Source: Astrothelium macrocarpum (taxonomy: Eukaryota; Ascomycota; Dothideomycetes; Trypetheliales; Trypetheliaceae). Taken from it: 64,000 nucleotides of DNA. This document shows, in pieces, positions 41,559-53,165 of the stretch. The stretch is from assembly GCA_021030915.1 (NCBI GenBank), contig JAGEMR010000106.1:1-64000 (forward strand), given 5' to 3'. Positions within the stretch are counted from its first letter, which is position 1. Each line of letters opens with the position of its first letter. Both the position numbers and the translations under genes were made by a program. The notes under the pieces were generated by a model. That model had not been told where the DNA came from. It searched no databases and worked only from the letters and a program-made list of their open reading frames with translations.

Positions 41559-43847
41559 TGTGATCAAAGATAAAAGATTGGAAGCTTGAACGATGGGATG
41601 TTTCTCGGATAAACGAAAGACTACGCCTCTTGATTGAGAGCTACAGACCTTACCTCTGGGCAAAAGGCCCTTTATATACTTTTAAGAAAAGCCTCAAGAA
41701 CAGGCATCAACGGCCTGATTATAGCGTGTTTTGCAAAAAAAATTATAGATCTAGGCAGCCTTCCCCGTTAATGCTCTGTCCGACGGTGGTTGCACTTAAA
41801 ATGCATCTGGCTGAAGGCTACAACGCGCTACTTCACGAAGCGTAGGCCGCAAAGTGTCTCTGAGAGGCGGAAGAAAGACGGAAATAGGGTTGGAATTCGG
41901 GGTTCAAGCGTTCAGGGTTTTCTCCGCGCAACAGGTGACCCCTATCTCGTATTTACCAGTGAATAAAGCTACATAAAGGACGAGAAATGCACTGGTGCAG
42001 GGGAAACGGTGGCGGGTCGTACCGGCGGAAAATTAAATGATCTAAAATTAGCCTCAAAAATCTCATGATGAGAAAGGCGTCTCCGTGAGTCAAAGAGTTG
42101 ATGCGCTTGGCAATAGACACTTGCCAGGGAGCCGTAAGACATAGTTAGGGGACATTCATGCTCCACACACCGCCCAATTGCAGCTGATAATTAGCGGCAA
42201 ATTTCCACAAGCAGGTAGAGACAGTTGGCTCATTCAGGGGTATATTGGGAAACGATCCAACCAATGGGAAATGCTCCAGTCAGTCTTCTCTCACAAGAAT
42301 CAAGCACTTCCAACGCACTGAGACAAGATACTAGTCTGATATCCATAATCTTCTATATCAATCACGACCCGCGACTTGGCGGTGTAGGTATGCCATGCAA
42401 CCCTTACCTTGCACCAGGCTAATGGCTTCGTTCTATTAAAAAAAAAAAAGTCGAATTCAGTCATGAACCGTATGATACGTCCGATTCATCAAAAGACAAG
42501 TTACCTGTCTTTCCTCTTATGTATTTGCTACTCATAGGGGACGTTCTTGTCTGTTCGCATCATTAAGAAATAGACTTTCGGCTTGTCCGTCCATGATGTG
42601 GTCTGGCTTGATCTGTAGTATTACCCTTAGGATGGTTGTGCCATGGCAGAAATCCGGATTAAGTACATCAAAGAAGTTGATACAGTGTTTCACATAGAAG
42701 GGGTGCTCAAGCTCATGATGAAATTGTCAGCACTTAAGGTAGCACTTCTGTCAGAATAAGACTTGTTGAATGACCTCAGGGTCTACGTGCTATATTGTAG
42801 GCTTGCGCCGTTTGTTCTCCGAAGAGAAAAACCAACAAATATATTGTGAATTTAGAACGATGTAACTTTTGGTGTCCAATACAACATCAATGTTAGAAGT
42901 TTATTCACTTTCTCGAGGGTATACTGTAGAAGTCGAAGTCAGACTCAGGGTCAAGGCCATCGGATGGGATGCCAGCAAAAGAAAATTCGAGTCCAGAGCA
43001 AGCATCGGGTCAGACTAAGGTACCAAACAAGCACGCCGCGCATCGTCACCCAAACGTCGCTCAAAGAGCGAAGTCCGTAAAAGTGCTTCGAACTCAGGAG
43101 ACGAAAGCGGTGGGCCTTTTGGAAATATTTTGAGCACTGTCAATAGTCTGTTGTTGGCTCCTAGCCGCATATTGGGTGATATCCTAGGCAGCGGAAGTAG
43201 TGGCGGTAAAAATGGCAGTGGCAGTGATAGTACCGGCAATGTACGCGGCTGAGAGTGATGTTACGTCAATGCCAGTGCTCTGAACATACGGATAGCCAGG
43301 CACCAATCAAATCTTAAGGGCGATTGAGTTCAAAAGCATTGTCATCAGCAGGACCTCTCCAAGTGCCTTCACCAGAATGCTCACTGCAATCTATATCACA
43401 AAAGTCCGGTCATGGCTCTATTATCCATACTATTTGAGCTAGGCCGTCAAGTTCTATGGAACTGAATGGAAGCAGAATGGTGTCAAGCACCGATGCTATT
43501 GAGTTGGGTTGACATGGAACAACATGAGATAGTATCGGACAGTTTGAGACAAAAATCCGGAATAAAATTTTAGAATGTTGAGCAAGCTTTTTCTGATCCC
43601 GGACAGCAATTCGCGCTATTACAGAATGCAACATGCTACATCGTGAATTGCAAAACGCATCGTCTGCGAAACACATGTCAGAAAATCTGGTAAGGATGCT
43701 GATATGGTGATTAATGAATTAACATCTATCAACTCTTGAACCGATGAGTTCTCTCGAATAGGTTCTGCAATTAATAATGATTCCAAATGTCGCAACATGA
43801 CGTTCGAAGAGAACTATCAGAAGACCATATTGCAGTGGAGATCTTTA
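41559..43847. other. Gene-poor region with possible gene relic
   Basis: 2.3 kb without an intact gene. The stretch 43,020-43,253 reads on the plus strand as a stop-terminated hydrophilic peptide (KRRSKSEVRKSASNSGDESG, LLLAPSRILGDILGSGSSGG), and just upstream, in a shifted frame, KSKSDSGSRPSDGMPAKENS is open. There is no plausible start or intron joining them. It may be the end of a decayed or unrecognised gene. Other short frames are unsupported. An A11 run occurs near 42,437. Confidence 0.4.
43020..43253 (+). pseudogene. Possible 3' fragment of a decayed gene
   Basis: An open segment of about 78 codons ending in TGA without its own ATG, biased to Ser, Gly, Lys and Arg with SGSSGGKNGSGSDSTGN at the end. 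Preceding in-frame stop at 43,015. It could be an exon of an unrecognised gene or a relic. Low confidence because hydrophilic low-complexity reading can arise by chance. Confidence 0.2.
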
Positions 43848-46800
43848 TCACATCCTAGCAGTAGGGAGAGGCTCTCCATTTAGAGCGAGTACCGCAAGGA
43901 TCAGATACGCGATACTGCCCTTCAAGTCGCCTACCTGGTCGCTCAACTGCTCAACTGTTTTGATAAAGTCTACAGCATTGAATAGAAACTCGGGCGGAGA
44001 GATCTGAGAGGTCTGGAGGAGATTATTGATGGTTGCTATGTCAGTGGGATTAAGAGAGGTAGCTGCATCCTCAATAGCACCAGGGTCCTGCTATATGGTC
44101 AGGAGCCGAACCAAGCGGAATTGGTTAAATGAAAAAGATACTTACACTTAGAGAAGCCAGGTTACCGTATAAAGCAGGGTTTTCAATGGCGAGGTCGGAT
44201 AACATTGCAGTCATTTCATCTGTTTGGTCAGAGAGCTCCTCGCTTTCGCCAAGATTTTGTGTCGCTGAACCAATGACGTTGTCGACGCTGGCAAGCTGCG
44301 TGGGTAGAGCAGGAAGCCTAGTACTCGAATAAGAACAGTTCTCGTGCGATGCAACAAATGTCCTTCCATCTTACTTACTGGCCAAAGCTTTCCGGGACTA
44401 GAGAACTTGTGGGAAGAGGTAAATCAGGCACGGGGGGTGAAATAGGAACGCCTGGCGGGATAAGAGCACCGCCTGCTGGAACAGAGACGCCTGGAACACC
44501 AGCACTTGGGATATTTGGTACTGGAATTGGTGGAGTTCCTAACGGAACAGCACCTGCAACATTCGTGGGAATGCTGAGCAACCCAGTCACACTCTGTACT
44601 GAAATCTCGCTGATCACTCCGGACGGCAAAGACGGTACTAGACTACTCGGCACTGCAGGTACACCTGTTGGTATCGATAGAGCACCAGGAAGTATACCGG
44701 CTGGTACGGAGGGTGCCCCAGCCGGCAATCCAGGCACGCTGACCGGTAGAGGAGGGACACCTGTCGGGATAGGCAAGATACCAGCTGGGATACCAGTTGG
44801 GACAGGAGGTACGCCAGCTAAAACAGATGGAACGCCGCTTGGGATAGGAAGTACGCCAGTTGGCACAGGAGGTACGCCAGTCAAAACAGACGGAACGCCG
44901 CTTGGGATAGGAAGTACACCAGTTGGGACAGGAGGTACGCCAGTTAAAATAGATGGAACACCACTTGGGATAGGAAGTACACCACTTGGCACAGGAGGTA
45001 TGCCAGTCAAAACAGATGGAACACCGCTTGGGATAGGAAGTACACCACTTGGGACTGGAGGTAGACTGGCTGGTACCGGAAGTCCAGCGTTTAGTAGGGA
45101 CGGCGCCCCACCTGGCAATGAAGGTACGCCACCGGGTAACGAGGGCAGATTTACACCTGTTGGCAGTGGCCCGATAGCAGGGTCCAGCTCCGGAGCCCGG
45201 GGAATAAGTGCGGGGAGAGTAGGAGAAGGCGCGGGGATATTAGGACCTTGCTGAAATCCGCCCAACGGGATGCCGGTAGGAATGGTGGGAGCAGTTGGCA
45301 CTGCATTCGAAGCGGCTTGAGTGGTTTCATCTTGAATGGCGGCTCCGAAGAGGCTAACAATGAAGTTGCGGACTGTCGCGATGACAGCCGCAGTTGCCGG
45401 TAGGTTAGAAATGATAGAACCTAGCGCACCCAAGTTACTGGGAATAGCTGGAGCAATCGTTGGAGCACTAGGAGACAGAGTGGGAACGGTTGGGTAAATA
45501 TTGTCCGAAAACCCACTTTGACCAGCGACTCCCGGTAGGTTGGCAGAGACAAGTGTACTGAGGGCACCCGCTGAGTTCTGAACGAATGGGATGTTAAGAG
45601 TTCCTTGGACAAGAGGGCTCAAGGGGCCGGCGGAGATAGGTATTGGAGGCAGAATTGGGCCTGGTGTAACGACCGAGATGCTGGTAGGAACTACACTGGT
45701 CAAAAAACTCGGTTGAGTGACAGTTGGCGCTGAAATCAATGCAGTCGGCAGTGCAGTGAAGTTTGGAGGGGCCGCAAGTGGATTGGAAATGGTTGGACCA
45801 GTGATGGCGGGAACAGTAACGGTTGGACCAGTAATGGTTGGAGCGGAAATGGTTAGAGCAGAAATGGTTGGAGCGGAAATGATTGGCGCAGAGACAACTG
45901 GTGATGATAATGCAGGAACAGAGAGCGGAGCGGAAACTACTGGAGCCGAAATTGATGGTATTGACGCTGCGGGGGCAGAGAGCGGAGGAGAATTCCCAAC
46001 AGCTGAAACTAATGGAGCTGACACTGTAGGAGGAGAGAGCGGAGCGGAGACCACAGGAACTGAGATTGATGGAATTGACAATACAGGAGTAGAGAGCGGA
46101 GCGGGTATTCCAGAAGTTGAAGGTAGCGGGACTGACGCAGAGAGCGGAGCGGAGATTACGGGAATTGAAAGTGATGGAGCTGACAATGCAGGAACAGAAA
46201 GCGGAGCGGGTATTCCGGAAGCTGAAGGTAGCGGGACTGACGCAGCCGGATTGGATACCGGGGCGGAGGCTGCAGGAGCGGAGATTGCTGGAACAGACAA
46301 TGCGGGAGTTGAGGCTGCTGGAGGGGACACTACTGGAACCGAGACCGGGGGAACCGAAACTGCTGAGGCCGAGACGGATGGAACCGAGAGTGCTGGACTG
46401 GAGACTGGCAATGCTGAAACCAATAAAGTAGATACTGCTGGAGCTAGGATTGAGGGAGCAGAAAGGGACGGAACGGAAACTCCAGGAGGAGAAATTGCCG
46501 GGGGAGAGACTGCTGGGACAGACGCTGTCGGGGTAGATACAGTTGACACAGAGATGGCCAGCGCAGACGTGATCGGGGTAGATACGGCTGGAACCGATAC
46601 ACTCGGGACAGACGCTGTCGGGGTAGATACAGTTGGCACAGAGATGGCCAGCGCAGACGTGATCGGGGTAGATATGGCTGGAACTGATACACTCGGGACG
46701 GATGCTGTCGGGGTAGATACAGTTGGCACAGAGATGGCCAGCGCAGACGTGATCAGGGTAGATATGGCTGGAACCGATACACTCGGGACAGATGCTGTCG

Positions 46801-47359
46801 GGGTAGATGGACTTGGCACAGAAATAGCCAGCGTAGACGTGATCAGGGTAGATACAGCTGGAACCGATACACTCGGGACAGACGCTGTCGGGGTAGATGC
46901 AGTTGGCACAGAGATGGCCAGCGCAGACGTGATCAGGGTAGATACGACTGGAACCGATACTTTCGGGACAGACGCTGCAGGAGAGGAGACCGAGGGGATG
47001 GAAACCGTTGGAGCGGACGCTGCTGGAATAGAGACTGCTGGAGGCGATACTGAAGGAAGAGTGCCAGTCGATGAACTCGGGGGGGTTCCTGCTGAGAAAG
47101 TAGTCGTGCTTAAGCCGACACTAGCAACAGGAACAGGAACGCCAACAGCAGCGCCACTTGGGACTGCTGTAGTTGCAGCTGCACCATTAGGCACTATAGG
47201 AGTGGTTGTATGGGCGCCGACAGTTGCAACAACAGTGCCAGCTGCACCTACACTGACTCTGGTATTAACGACAATAGGTTGGACCTGAGGTAAAGCCCAT
47301 GCCGAAACTTCATTTCGTAGGACCAAGAGCCAAATGCAAAAGAGTGCATTGAAAGACAT
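43848..47359 (-). CDS. Large secreted Val/Pro/Ser repeat protein (cell-wall or mucin-like)
   Basis: Function unknown. Exons 47359-44379, 44323-44146 and 44087-43848, 1,132 residues. Start ATG 47359 gives a signal peptide (SFNALFCIWLLVLRNEVSAWA). The body is built from short Ser/Val/Pro motifs. First there are about five near-identical 30-residue units (VSVPAVSTLITSALAISVP-TASTPTASVPS). Next comes degenerate ISAPxxSAPxVS sequence. Then there are four to five 21-residue units (PPVPTGVLPIPSGVPSVLTGV). After residue about 990 two short exons code for a non-repetitive acidic-helical end (DNVIGSATQNLGESEEL, LLQTSQISPPEFLFNAVDFIKTV), a hydrophobic segment AYLILAVLAL and a short tail, which is not a standard GPI signal. 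Repeats imply an extended wall or matrix protein. The repeat array makes long stop-free antisense frames, which I regard as artefacts. Confidence 0.8.
44790..45070. repeat. 63-nt coding minisatellite in the repeat protein
   Basis: Four to five copies of a 63-nt unit, easily seen on the plus strand as GGGATAGGAAGTACxCCA followed by GGxACAGGAGGTACGCCAGT and AAxACAGATGGAAC. Each encodes 21 residues in the minus-strand gene. Copies differ by a few substitutions, so expansion is fairly recent. Confidence 0.8.
46500..46980. repeat. 90-nt coding minisatellite in the repeat protein
   Basis: About five copies of a 90-nt unit, recognisable on the plus strand by GACGCTGTCGGGGTAGATA followed by GGCACAGAGATGGCCAGC and GCAGACGTGATCxGGGTAGA. 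Each encodes 30 residues of the minus-strand protein. The most central copies differ by only a few bases. Confidence 0.85.
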
Positions 47360-47800
47360 GTTGCAAGACCAAACCAAAGGGATGAAAGAGCGATTATGTT
47401 CTCCAGACTGGCCAACGAACTTACGAAGCAAGACTGTCTTCAGTAGCCACTGGAGAGATTGGGTGGTTAGTCAATCTGAAGCCACCAGTAAGCGTCTTAT
47501 AAAAGACGTGCCCTTTCTTGTGCATGCAAAATTGATGCGGCTACATTTTTGCCAATGGTCAGGAAATTACGGAGTATTTACCGAACCATTCACAGCACAC
47601 GAACAGGCGCCTGGATGCTACTCATACTCGATGTGTCCCTCTTTCGCTCAAGGCGGCTCCCTTGCATGCGAACTTTCCATGTTGGTCGATGACGTTTGAG
47701 CGATATTTCCGCGGACAGTGAGGAATGTGGGGATGATTTGAACAAACTGGGTTGCGAAGAATGTGCCAGAGGGAGTGGCATGGGAAGTGGTGACTATTGG
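47360..47800. other. Intergenic, no gene seen
   Basis: About 440 bp between the repeat protein gene and the 3' end of the SUZ-domain gene. A 121-codon plus-strand frame overlapping the first gene's 5' end lacks features and is ignored. Confidence 0.4.
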
Positions 47801-48689
47801 TTAAGGTTGAAGTCTTCCACCCCTGCCTGCGAAGCCAAACCCGCCTCGGCCGCTGCCATCAGGTCCACGGGGAGCTCGTATAGGCTGGCCCTCTCCTGGT
47901 GTTGTTGGTCGCGATGGGTTATCGGCTCCCGCTGCGTCACGCTTCTGTACGTAGATGGATGTTGGCTTCGGCGAATATGTAGGATCAAATAATTGCTTGC
48001 CCTGACTTCCCGGTCTTGAAGGCGACTGGTCTGCGGATGAAGTGTTTTGGCTATCACCACGATTGCTACCTCCCCTACCTCTAACTCGCCGGCTCGAAGG
48101 CTTGTTGCTTTGACCTGCTGCATTTGAGCCTCCTCTTGGTGACACTGTCCGACTTGTTGAAGCATCTGATGCTACGTCTGGAGTGCCAAATATCTTCTCT
48201 CGCGCCTCTGCATATTTGCGCTGTTTTTCCTCACGTTCTCGCTGAGCCTTTGCTTGTCTCTCGGCGAAGGTCATGGCTTGCTGCTTGCGGGCCTCCTCTT
48301 CACTGTCGTCTTCGTCTTCCAAGGCCAGGCTTGCTATTCCGGCAGCTGGATCGTTTTTTGGTACAATCTTGGACTGCGGTTTCCTACTCAGCACTTTCAC
48401 AGCTGGCTTGAACTCTGCCTTAAGGGGAGGCTGTCCTTTTGCATTTAGGAAATGGAAGTCTTGCGAGGACTCGGCGAGATCCCATAGTTGCTTGTTTTCC
48501 TTTGCATGCTGCTCTCGGCGCTCTGCTTTGGATATTTTCAAGGCTTCCGGAGGAGGTGCAGGCTTCTTGTCTTGCTTCTATGGAGGCGAAAAATCAGAAA
48601 TGATCAGATTTGTGTTCGACTGTGCATACGTCTGCCAAAGTCTCCCAATCATCGTCCCATGCATCGGGAACTACAGTCCCAGTAGCCAT
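47801..48689 (-). CDS. SUZ-domain RNA-associated protein
   Basis: Exons 48689-48630 (60 nt) and 48577-47801, 278 residues. The N-terminus MATGTVVPDAWDDDWETLAD, joined to KQDKKPAPPPEALKISKAER, is tryptophan-acidic and then basic. Downstream, FAERQAKAQREREEKQRKYAEAREKIFG is a SUZ motif (R-x-Y-x-x-A-R-x-x-I-F-G), which binds RNA. A region before it, AVKVLSRKPQSKIVPK, is also SUZ-like. The C-terminus is Arg/Gly/Ser-rich (RRVRGRGGSNRGDS) and ends RGGFGFAGRGGRLQP, an RGG/SUZ-C-like tail. Homologous fungal and animal proteins (SZRD1-type) are small and poorly characterised. A role in mRNA metabolism is inferred. Divergent from the next gene with about 320 bp between the starts. Confidence 0.83.
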
Positions 48690-49006
48690 AGGGCTAGTAG
48701 TCCAAGATACAAATATAGAGACCAGTGTAAACAGAAAACGATTTTTACTGAAACCTTTCTCGCAAAAGCATCGAAAGTTGAAAAGCAAATACGAGGAAAT
48801 GCAGGGTCGAACTGATGTGGCGCTTTGAAGTGCGGGATGGAGCGTAAATAGTGGATCGACCGCCGAACAAGCTTCAAACCTACCCCTCAGCCTATCACCT
48901 ATCACCTATCACATTGTGCTTGAGAAAGCAAGAGCTTGGGTCAGGTGCAGGGCATACACTCCCTGATCTACTTTGCCAATTTCTCCATACAACTTGCAAC
49001 GTCACA

Positions 49007-49603
49007 ATGTCAGGTAATACCACCCATCACCGGCATACATCCCCCCAATAGCTCTCCAAACTGACTTCTCGTCCGTCAGACCACGACGCAGACGGAGACT
49101 CCCACATGGCCTCTTCACCTGAGCCCGAGCTTGACACTGCTGAAGAGCTCGATGACGATATGTTCCCTGAATCCAGCCTCGATGCTCCTGCCCCCTCCAC
49201 TCCGCGCCAAACCTCATCGCATCTCCCCCCTCTATCCGAGTTCTCACCGCCCAACTCTCAACCGCGTACCACAGGCGGCGTATCTCTTTCCACTACTAGC
49301 AATAGCCGCGCTACAACCGCGCTCGATCTGCTAGGCAACTCCGCAGCAGCAGCCGCAACGACAAACGGCGCAGGTGCAAAAGGCGGCATGGCGACGAGCG
49401 TGACGGGCCAGCTCAAGGTGCACGAGCCGACGGGGTACCAGTGGGTACGGCCGGAAGACGAGCCCGGGTATGCGTGGCGCAACCGGAAGGCGCAGGAGGA
49501 GGCGATGAAGGCGCTGGATCAGATCGTGGATAAGGATAAGATGATTGGTGCGAGGTACGGGGATTTGTTACTGGAGCAGCAGACCGCAAGGGAGAAGGCA
49601 TGA
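49007..49603 (+). CDS. Conserved-looking small fungal protein of unknown function
   Basis: Exon 1 is only 7 nt (49007-49013, ATG TCA G); exon 2 is 49080-49603, 176 residues. Splicing gives MSDHDADGDSHMASSPEPELDT. The first 90 residues are disordered, rich in Ser, Thr, Pro and Ala. The C-terminal 75, KVHEPTGYQWVRPEDEPGYAWRNRKAQEEAMKALDQI and DKMIGARYGDLLLEQ, are dense in aromatic and charged residues and look like a conserved helical motif. I do not recognise the family. If the splicing is wrong, translation could instead begin at the internal ATG 49106, losing only the acidic leader; the intron has an acceptable GTAATA donor and CAG acceptor. Confidence 0.65.
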
Positions 49604-50081
49604 AAAGACGAATGAGATTATTCGAAGATCGACATGAATACAACTGAGGAGCTTCATGAGCAAGGCGCGAGAGGGTCTAGACACGACATTGGCAACCTCA
49701 GTACCAGATATCAGTGCGAAGGGATCACCCTTTTGGCGCCCTCTACAACCGGTAAGGATAATCTGAAATGAGTGCAGCAACCTTACAGGTGTAGTAACTG
49801 ACTCTGCTCTTGAGATATGCGATGCGTAGATTCGCCAGACATGCGCCTAGATTTACGCACCATAGCTGGGTGGTACATCTCCGTGGCTCGCTTAAAAACT
49901 TGTACAATATGACCAAATCTTCCAGCTGTAGATCGAGATCATCGAGCATTCTTCTAATCCTACCGAGATCTTACATCAATTGTGAAAATGGGTATATTGA
50001 TGCGCGCTATGTTTGTTGTTCCTCGGCCTAATCATTGCATTTCTATTGCTTACTGTTTTCTCATTTTGCTTGATTTCCAAG
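49604..50081. other. Convergent 3' intergenic region
   Basis: About 480 bp between the stop of the preceding small gene and that of the tubulin cofactor E gene. No gene is supported. Confidence 0.4.
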
Positions 50082-52085
50082 TCATATTAGTGAGTCCGAA
50101 TGCCAAGTGGAGTCTCTAATCTCCACCCGAATTTTGGCCTCGTTACCCTCAATCCATGTTCCAATAGCCCTACTTCCAGCCACAACTACAACGTCTCTTC
50201 TCACCAACTCCATTTTACCCTGTTTTCCAACCTTAATATCGTCATCACCGTCATCATTATCGTCACTGTCGCTTTTGTCTTCACTCTCGACTGGGTCCCA
50301 TTCATCTGTCTCCCAAATCAACTTAATCTTCATTGGTACTAACTTGAGTCTCTTCCCTACATAGCCCATGACGCTATAAACTTGCAAGCTCTTGGGTAGT
50401 TCCAGGGTAAAATTTTCTTCAACCGTTTTAAGCTGCTTTAGTGCTTGAGCCGCGACTCGGAAGTCGAGCTTCACCAAGCGAGCGGCCAGTGAATCAGGGT
50501 TAATGGCGGTTGGTTTGCGTCTCACCACCGGCTCTCCATATTCTTTGCAAAGATCCTCATAGCGCTCATGATTTCTGATGACAACTTCTTCCTGGTCTTC
50601 AGATGATGCAGCTATCTCTGCAGCAATTAGCGAGAGGTAGTAAGTTTCAGCATTTAGCCTGTCCTTTGCTGTGATCGGACTGAAGTTTAGACTTTCTAGT
50701 CGAGGTAGTCGAGCGATTGTGATCGCATAGCCATCATCAGCATTCATTGACTTTCCATCCGGTGCACAAGAATCCCGGAATAAGGGATTACCCGAAATAC
50801 GTAAAGAGGTCATGCCAGGGAATACTTCGTGAAGAGCAGAAATAAACGACCAGCTAGAAATCTCGTTATGTGAAAGATCGATATTTGTAAGCGTGCGAGG
50901 GAAACGTATAACAACGCGATCAACAGACGAAGTGTTCGATTCTTCCATGCGTCCGGCATCGCTAGTAATGTATTTGATTTTATTGCTTCGCAAATTTAGT
51001 CGCTGAAGGTTTGGCAGATTGGTCAATGGTTTGAGATCGACAAGTGCTTTAAAGTCATTTTCCTCCAGATCAATGATGTACAATGAGTACGGAGGCAGCG
51101 TTTGTGAAACACACGAGAGTTCATTGCAAGACGCAGCCAGCGTCGCAAGCTTCGGAAAGAATATGCATGTGAGGTTCGCCATTTCTTCCCACGTGAAAAG
51201 AGTATTGACTAGGCTCAGTTCGATGACTCTCTCAAGGCTTTCGCTGTCATTTTCTCTCATAAGCTCCGGTGTCGGAATGTCGAAACGATTGTCGCTGATA
51301 GAGCGAACTAAATATCAGCTCCAAAGTCTTATAAATCGGTGATGAGAATGCGAATTTTTCATACAGAATTGTACTTACTCCAATCTCAAACTCCTTAAAT
51401 TTCGTAATTGAAGGCAAATGTAAGAAATTTCACTCCAGCTTTCGAATAGATTCCTACTCAAATCCAGTTCGGAGATGTTAGGACAGGTCTTCTCCAAATC
51501 TTCAGCTAAGATGGCATATTCTTCCAAGCTCTTCTTCAAATGCCTTTCTCGAGCACATTGAGACATGCTCATACCATCGAGTATTACGATACGGAGTTCA
51601 TGCAAGTCTGCTAGTTGCTGTCTAACTTTCTCGAACCCTACTTCTTCAGCTACCTTGCCACTGAATTTGACGGGTTTCTGCATAATGGCATCTCCACGCC
51701 CAGCTTCCACATGAGAAGCACCAGACATACCATTCTGCAGGCTTGCACCGTCCAACGCATACTTGGCATTCAAAGCTTCAAGGAAACTTCGCCGTTGATC
51801 TATTGGACGAATTTGGCGGATAAAGGAACCAGCATTGGGATTCCTGCTGCGGCCTTTCTAGATGGTGCGATTAGAAGACTGATCCGGATATTGCGTGACG
51901 AGAAAGTAATTACACTCAAAATATCTCACTCCTCCATGCTCTCCGGAATGCTTCCCTCTGCTAGCCTCATCCCACTCGACACCAAGCCATTGCCCCGTAG
52001 TCCCCTTGACTGGTCCGATGTATCGTACCGTACAGATATGGCCATCATATGAAAGCCGCTGACCACTGTAAAAATTCTGCGCCAT
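50082..52085 (-). CDS. Tubulin-folding cofactor E (Pac2-like)
   Basis: Chaperone that with cofactors A, B, C and D assembles the alpha/beta-tubulin dimer. Exons 52085-51914, 51853-51379 and 51294-50082, 619 residues. The N-terminal CAP-Gly domain runs from residue 3: GQRLSYDGHICTVRYIGPVKG, WLGVEWDEASRGKHSGEHGGVRYFEC. The GKHSG motif varies slightly from the canonical GKHDG. Leucine-rich repeats follow (LDLSRNLFESWSEI, LRNLRSLRLDDNRFD, LQRLNLRSNKIKYI, LTNIDLSHNEISSW, MTSLRISGNPLF). Then comes a helical region and a C-terminal ubiquitin-like domain (FTLELPKSLQVYSVMGYVGKRL). Both introns needed a shifted acceptor choice to keep the family sequence (ECRSRN and LRLDDNRFD). Start ATG gives MAQNFYSG, the expected beginning. 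Confidence 0.92.
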
Positions 52086-52391
52086 CAACCGTGTCTTTCT
52101 GTTAACGTTCCTACCTTGTGCGAGTGCTTCGAGTTGCACGTTCAGCCCTATCGGGTATAATTCGGCATATTGACCGCAAAACAACCGTAAGAAAGTTTTT
52201 TGGTGAGTGCCGATGCCCTATACCACCAATCGCTGTCTCCGAAACCCCCGGAACATATCACAGCCATTGGGCAGAGAACCTGCCTTTTTCAATCACCACG
52301 AAGATACAATCAATATAATCAGCGACCGTATATCTCTAGACTAGAAGATTTCTCTGCAGGACCCCAAGCCAACCCGGACGTTATTCCTGCT
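52086..52391. promoter_or_regulatory. Divergent promoter, TBCE / SF3A2
   Basis: 306 bp between two divergent housekeeping start codons. No specific element is called. Confidence 0.45.
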
Positions 52392-53165
52392 ATGGATTAT
52401 CAGGTAAATATGTATTCTACCTAGTCTCCATTTACTTTCTAGCTAAAAGTTTTCCTCTAGAATCGCGCGGGCTCCAAGTTTGGCGGCGGTGGCGTGGCCT
52501 CTCAGTCCGCTACAAATGCAGATCGTCGTGAACGTCTCCGCAAGCTTGCGCTCGAAACCATAGATCTCGACAAAGACCCGTACTTCTTCAAGAACCATGT
52601 TGGGAGCTTCGAATGTCGTTTGTGTCTCACAGTACATCAGAATGATGGCTCTTACCTCGCCCACACACAAGGGCGCAAGCACCAAACAAACCTCGCGCGA
52701 AGAGCAGCAAGGGAGCAGAAGGAAGGCAAGGACAGGGAAGGCTTTGGAGTTGGTGGCGTTGGCCAAATTGCAGTAAAGAAGAACATGGTGAAAATTGGAA
52801 GGCCTGGATACAAGATCACAAAAACGCGAGATCCTCTGACGAAACAGCAAGGATTCTTATTCCAACTGCTATTGTCAGAAATCACTGAAGGCGTAGTGCC
52901 GAGAATACGGTTCATGAGTGCATTCGAGCAAAAGATTGATGAACCCCCAGACAAGAATTTCCAGTACTTGCTCGTTGCAGCAGAGCCGTACGAAACATGT
53001 GGTTTTAAAATTCAAGCACGAGAGGTGGACAAGAACCCGGAAAGGTTCTGGACGTGGTTTGACAAGGATGCCAAGGAATTCTGGATTAACATCATGTTCA
53101 AAACTGAGCGAGACGAGAGGTATAGCAACGTTCCTGGTCTGGCACCTGCAGGTCCTCGTAGATAG
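52392..53165 (+). CDS. Splicing factor 3A subunit 2 (SF3A2 / Prp11)
   Basis: Component of the U2 snRNP SF3A complex that is essential for branch-site recognition and prespliceosome assembly. Exon 1 is 12 nt (52392-52403, MDYQ), exon 2 is 52461-53165; 238 residues. Joined N-terminus MDYQNRAGSKFGGGGVASQS is the highly conserved family start. It is followed by a matrin-type C2H2 finger, ECRLCLTVHQNDGSYLAHTQGRKHQ, and IGRPGYKITKTRDP, then the beta-rich C-terminal domain (QGFLFQLLLSEI, RIRFMSAFEQKIDEPPDKNFQYLLVAAEPYET, FWTWFDKDAKEFWINIMFK). The protein lacks the long Pro-rich tail of the human subunit, as usual in fungi. Confidence 0.96.

Noticed and set aside
45717..47288. 523-codon plus-strand ORF as a separate gene
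   Set aside because: Exactly antisense to the Ser/Val/Pro repeats; composition (Gly/Thr/Asp/Ala) follows from reverse reading, and no signal peptide, intron or domain is present.
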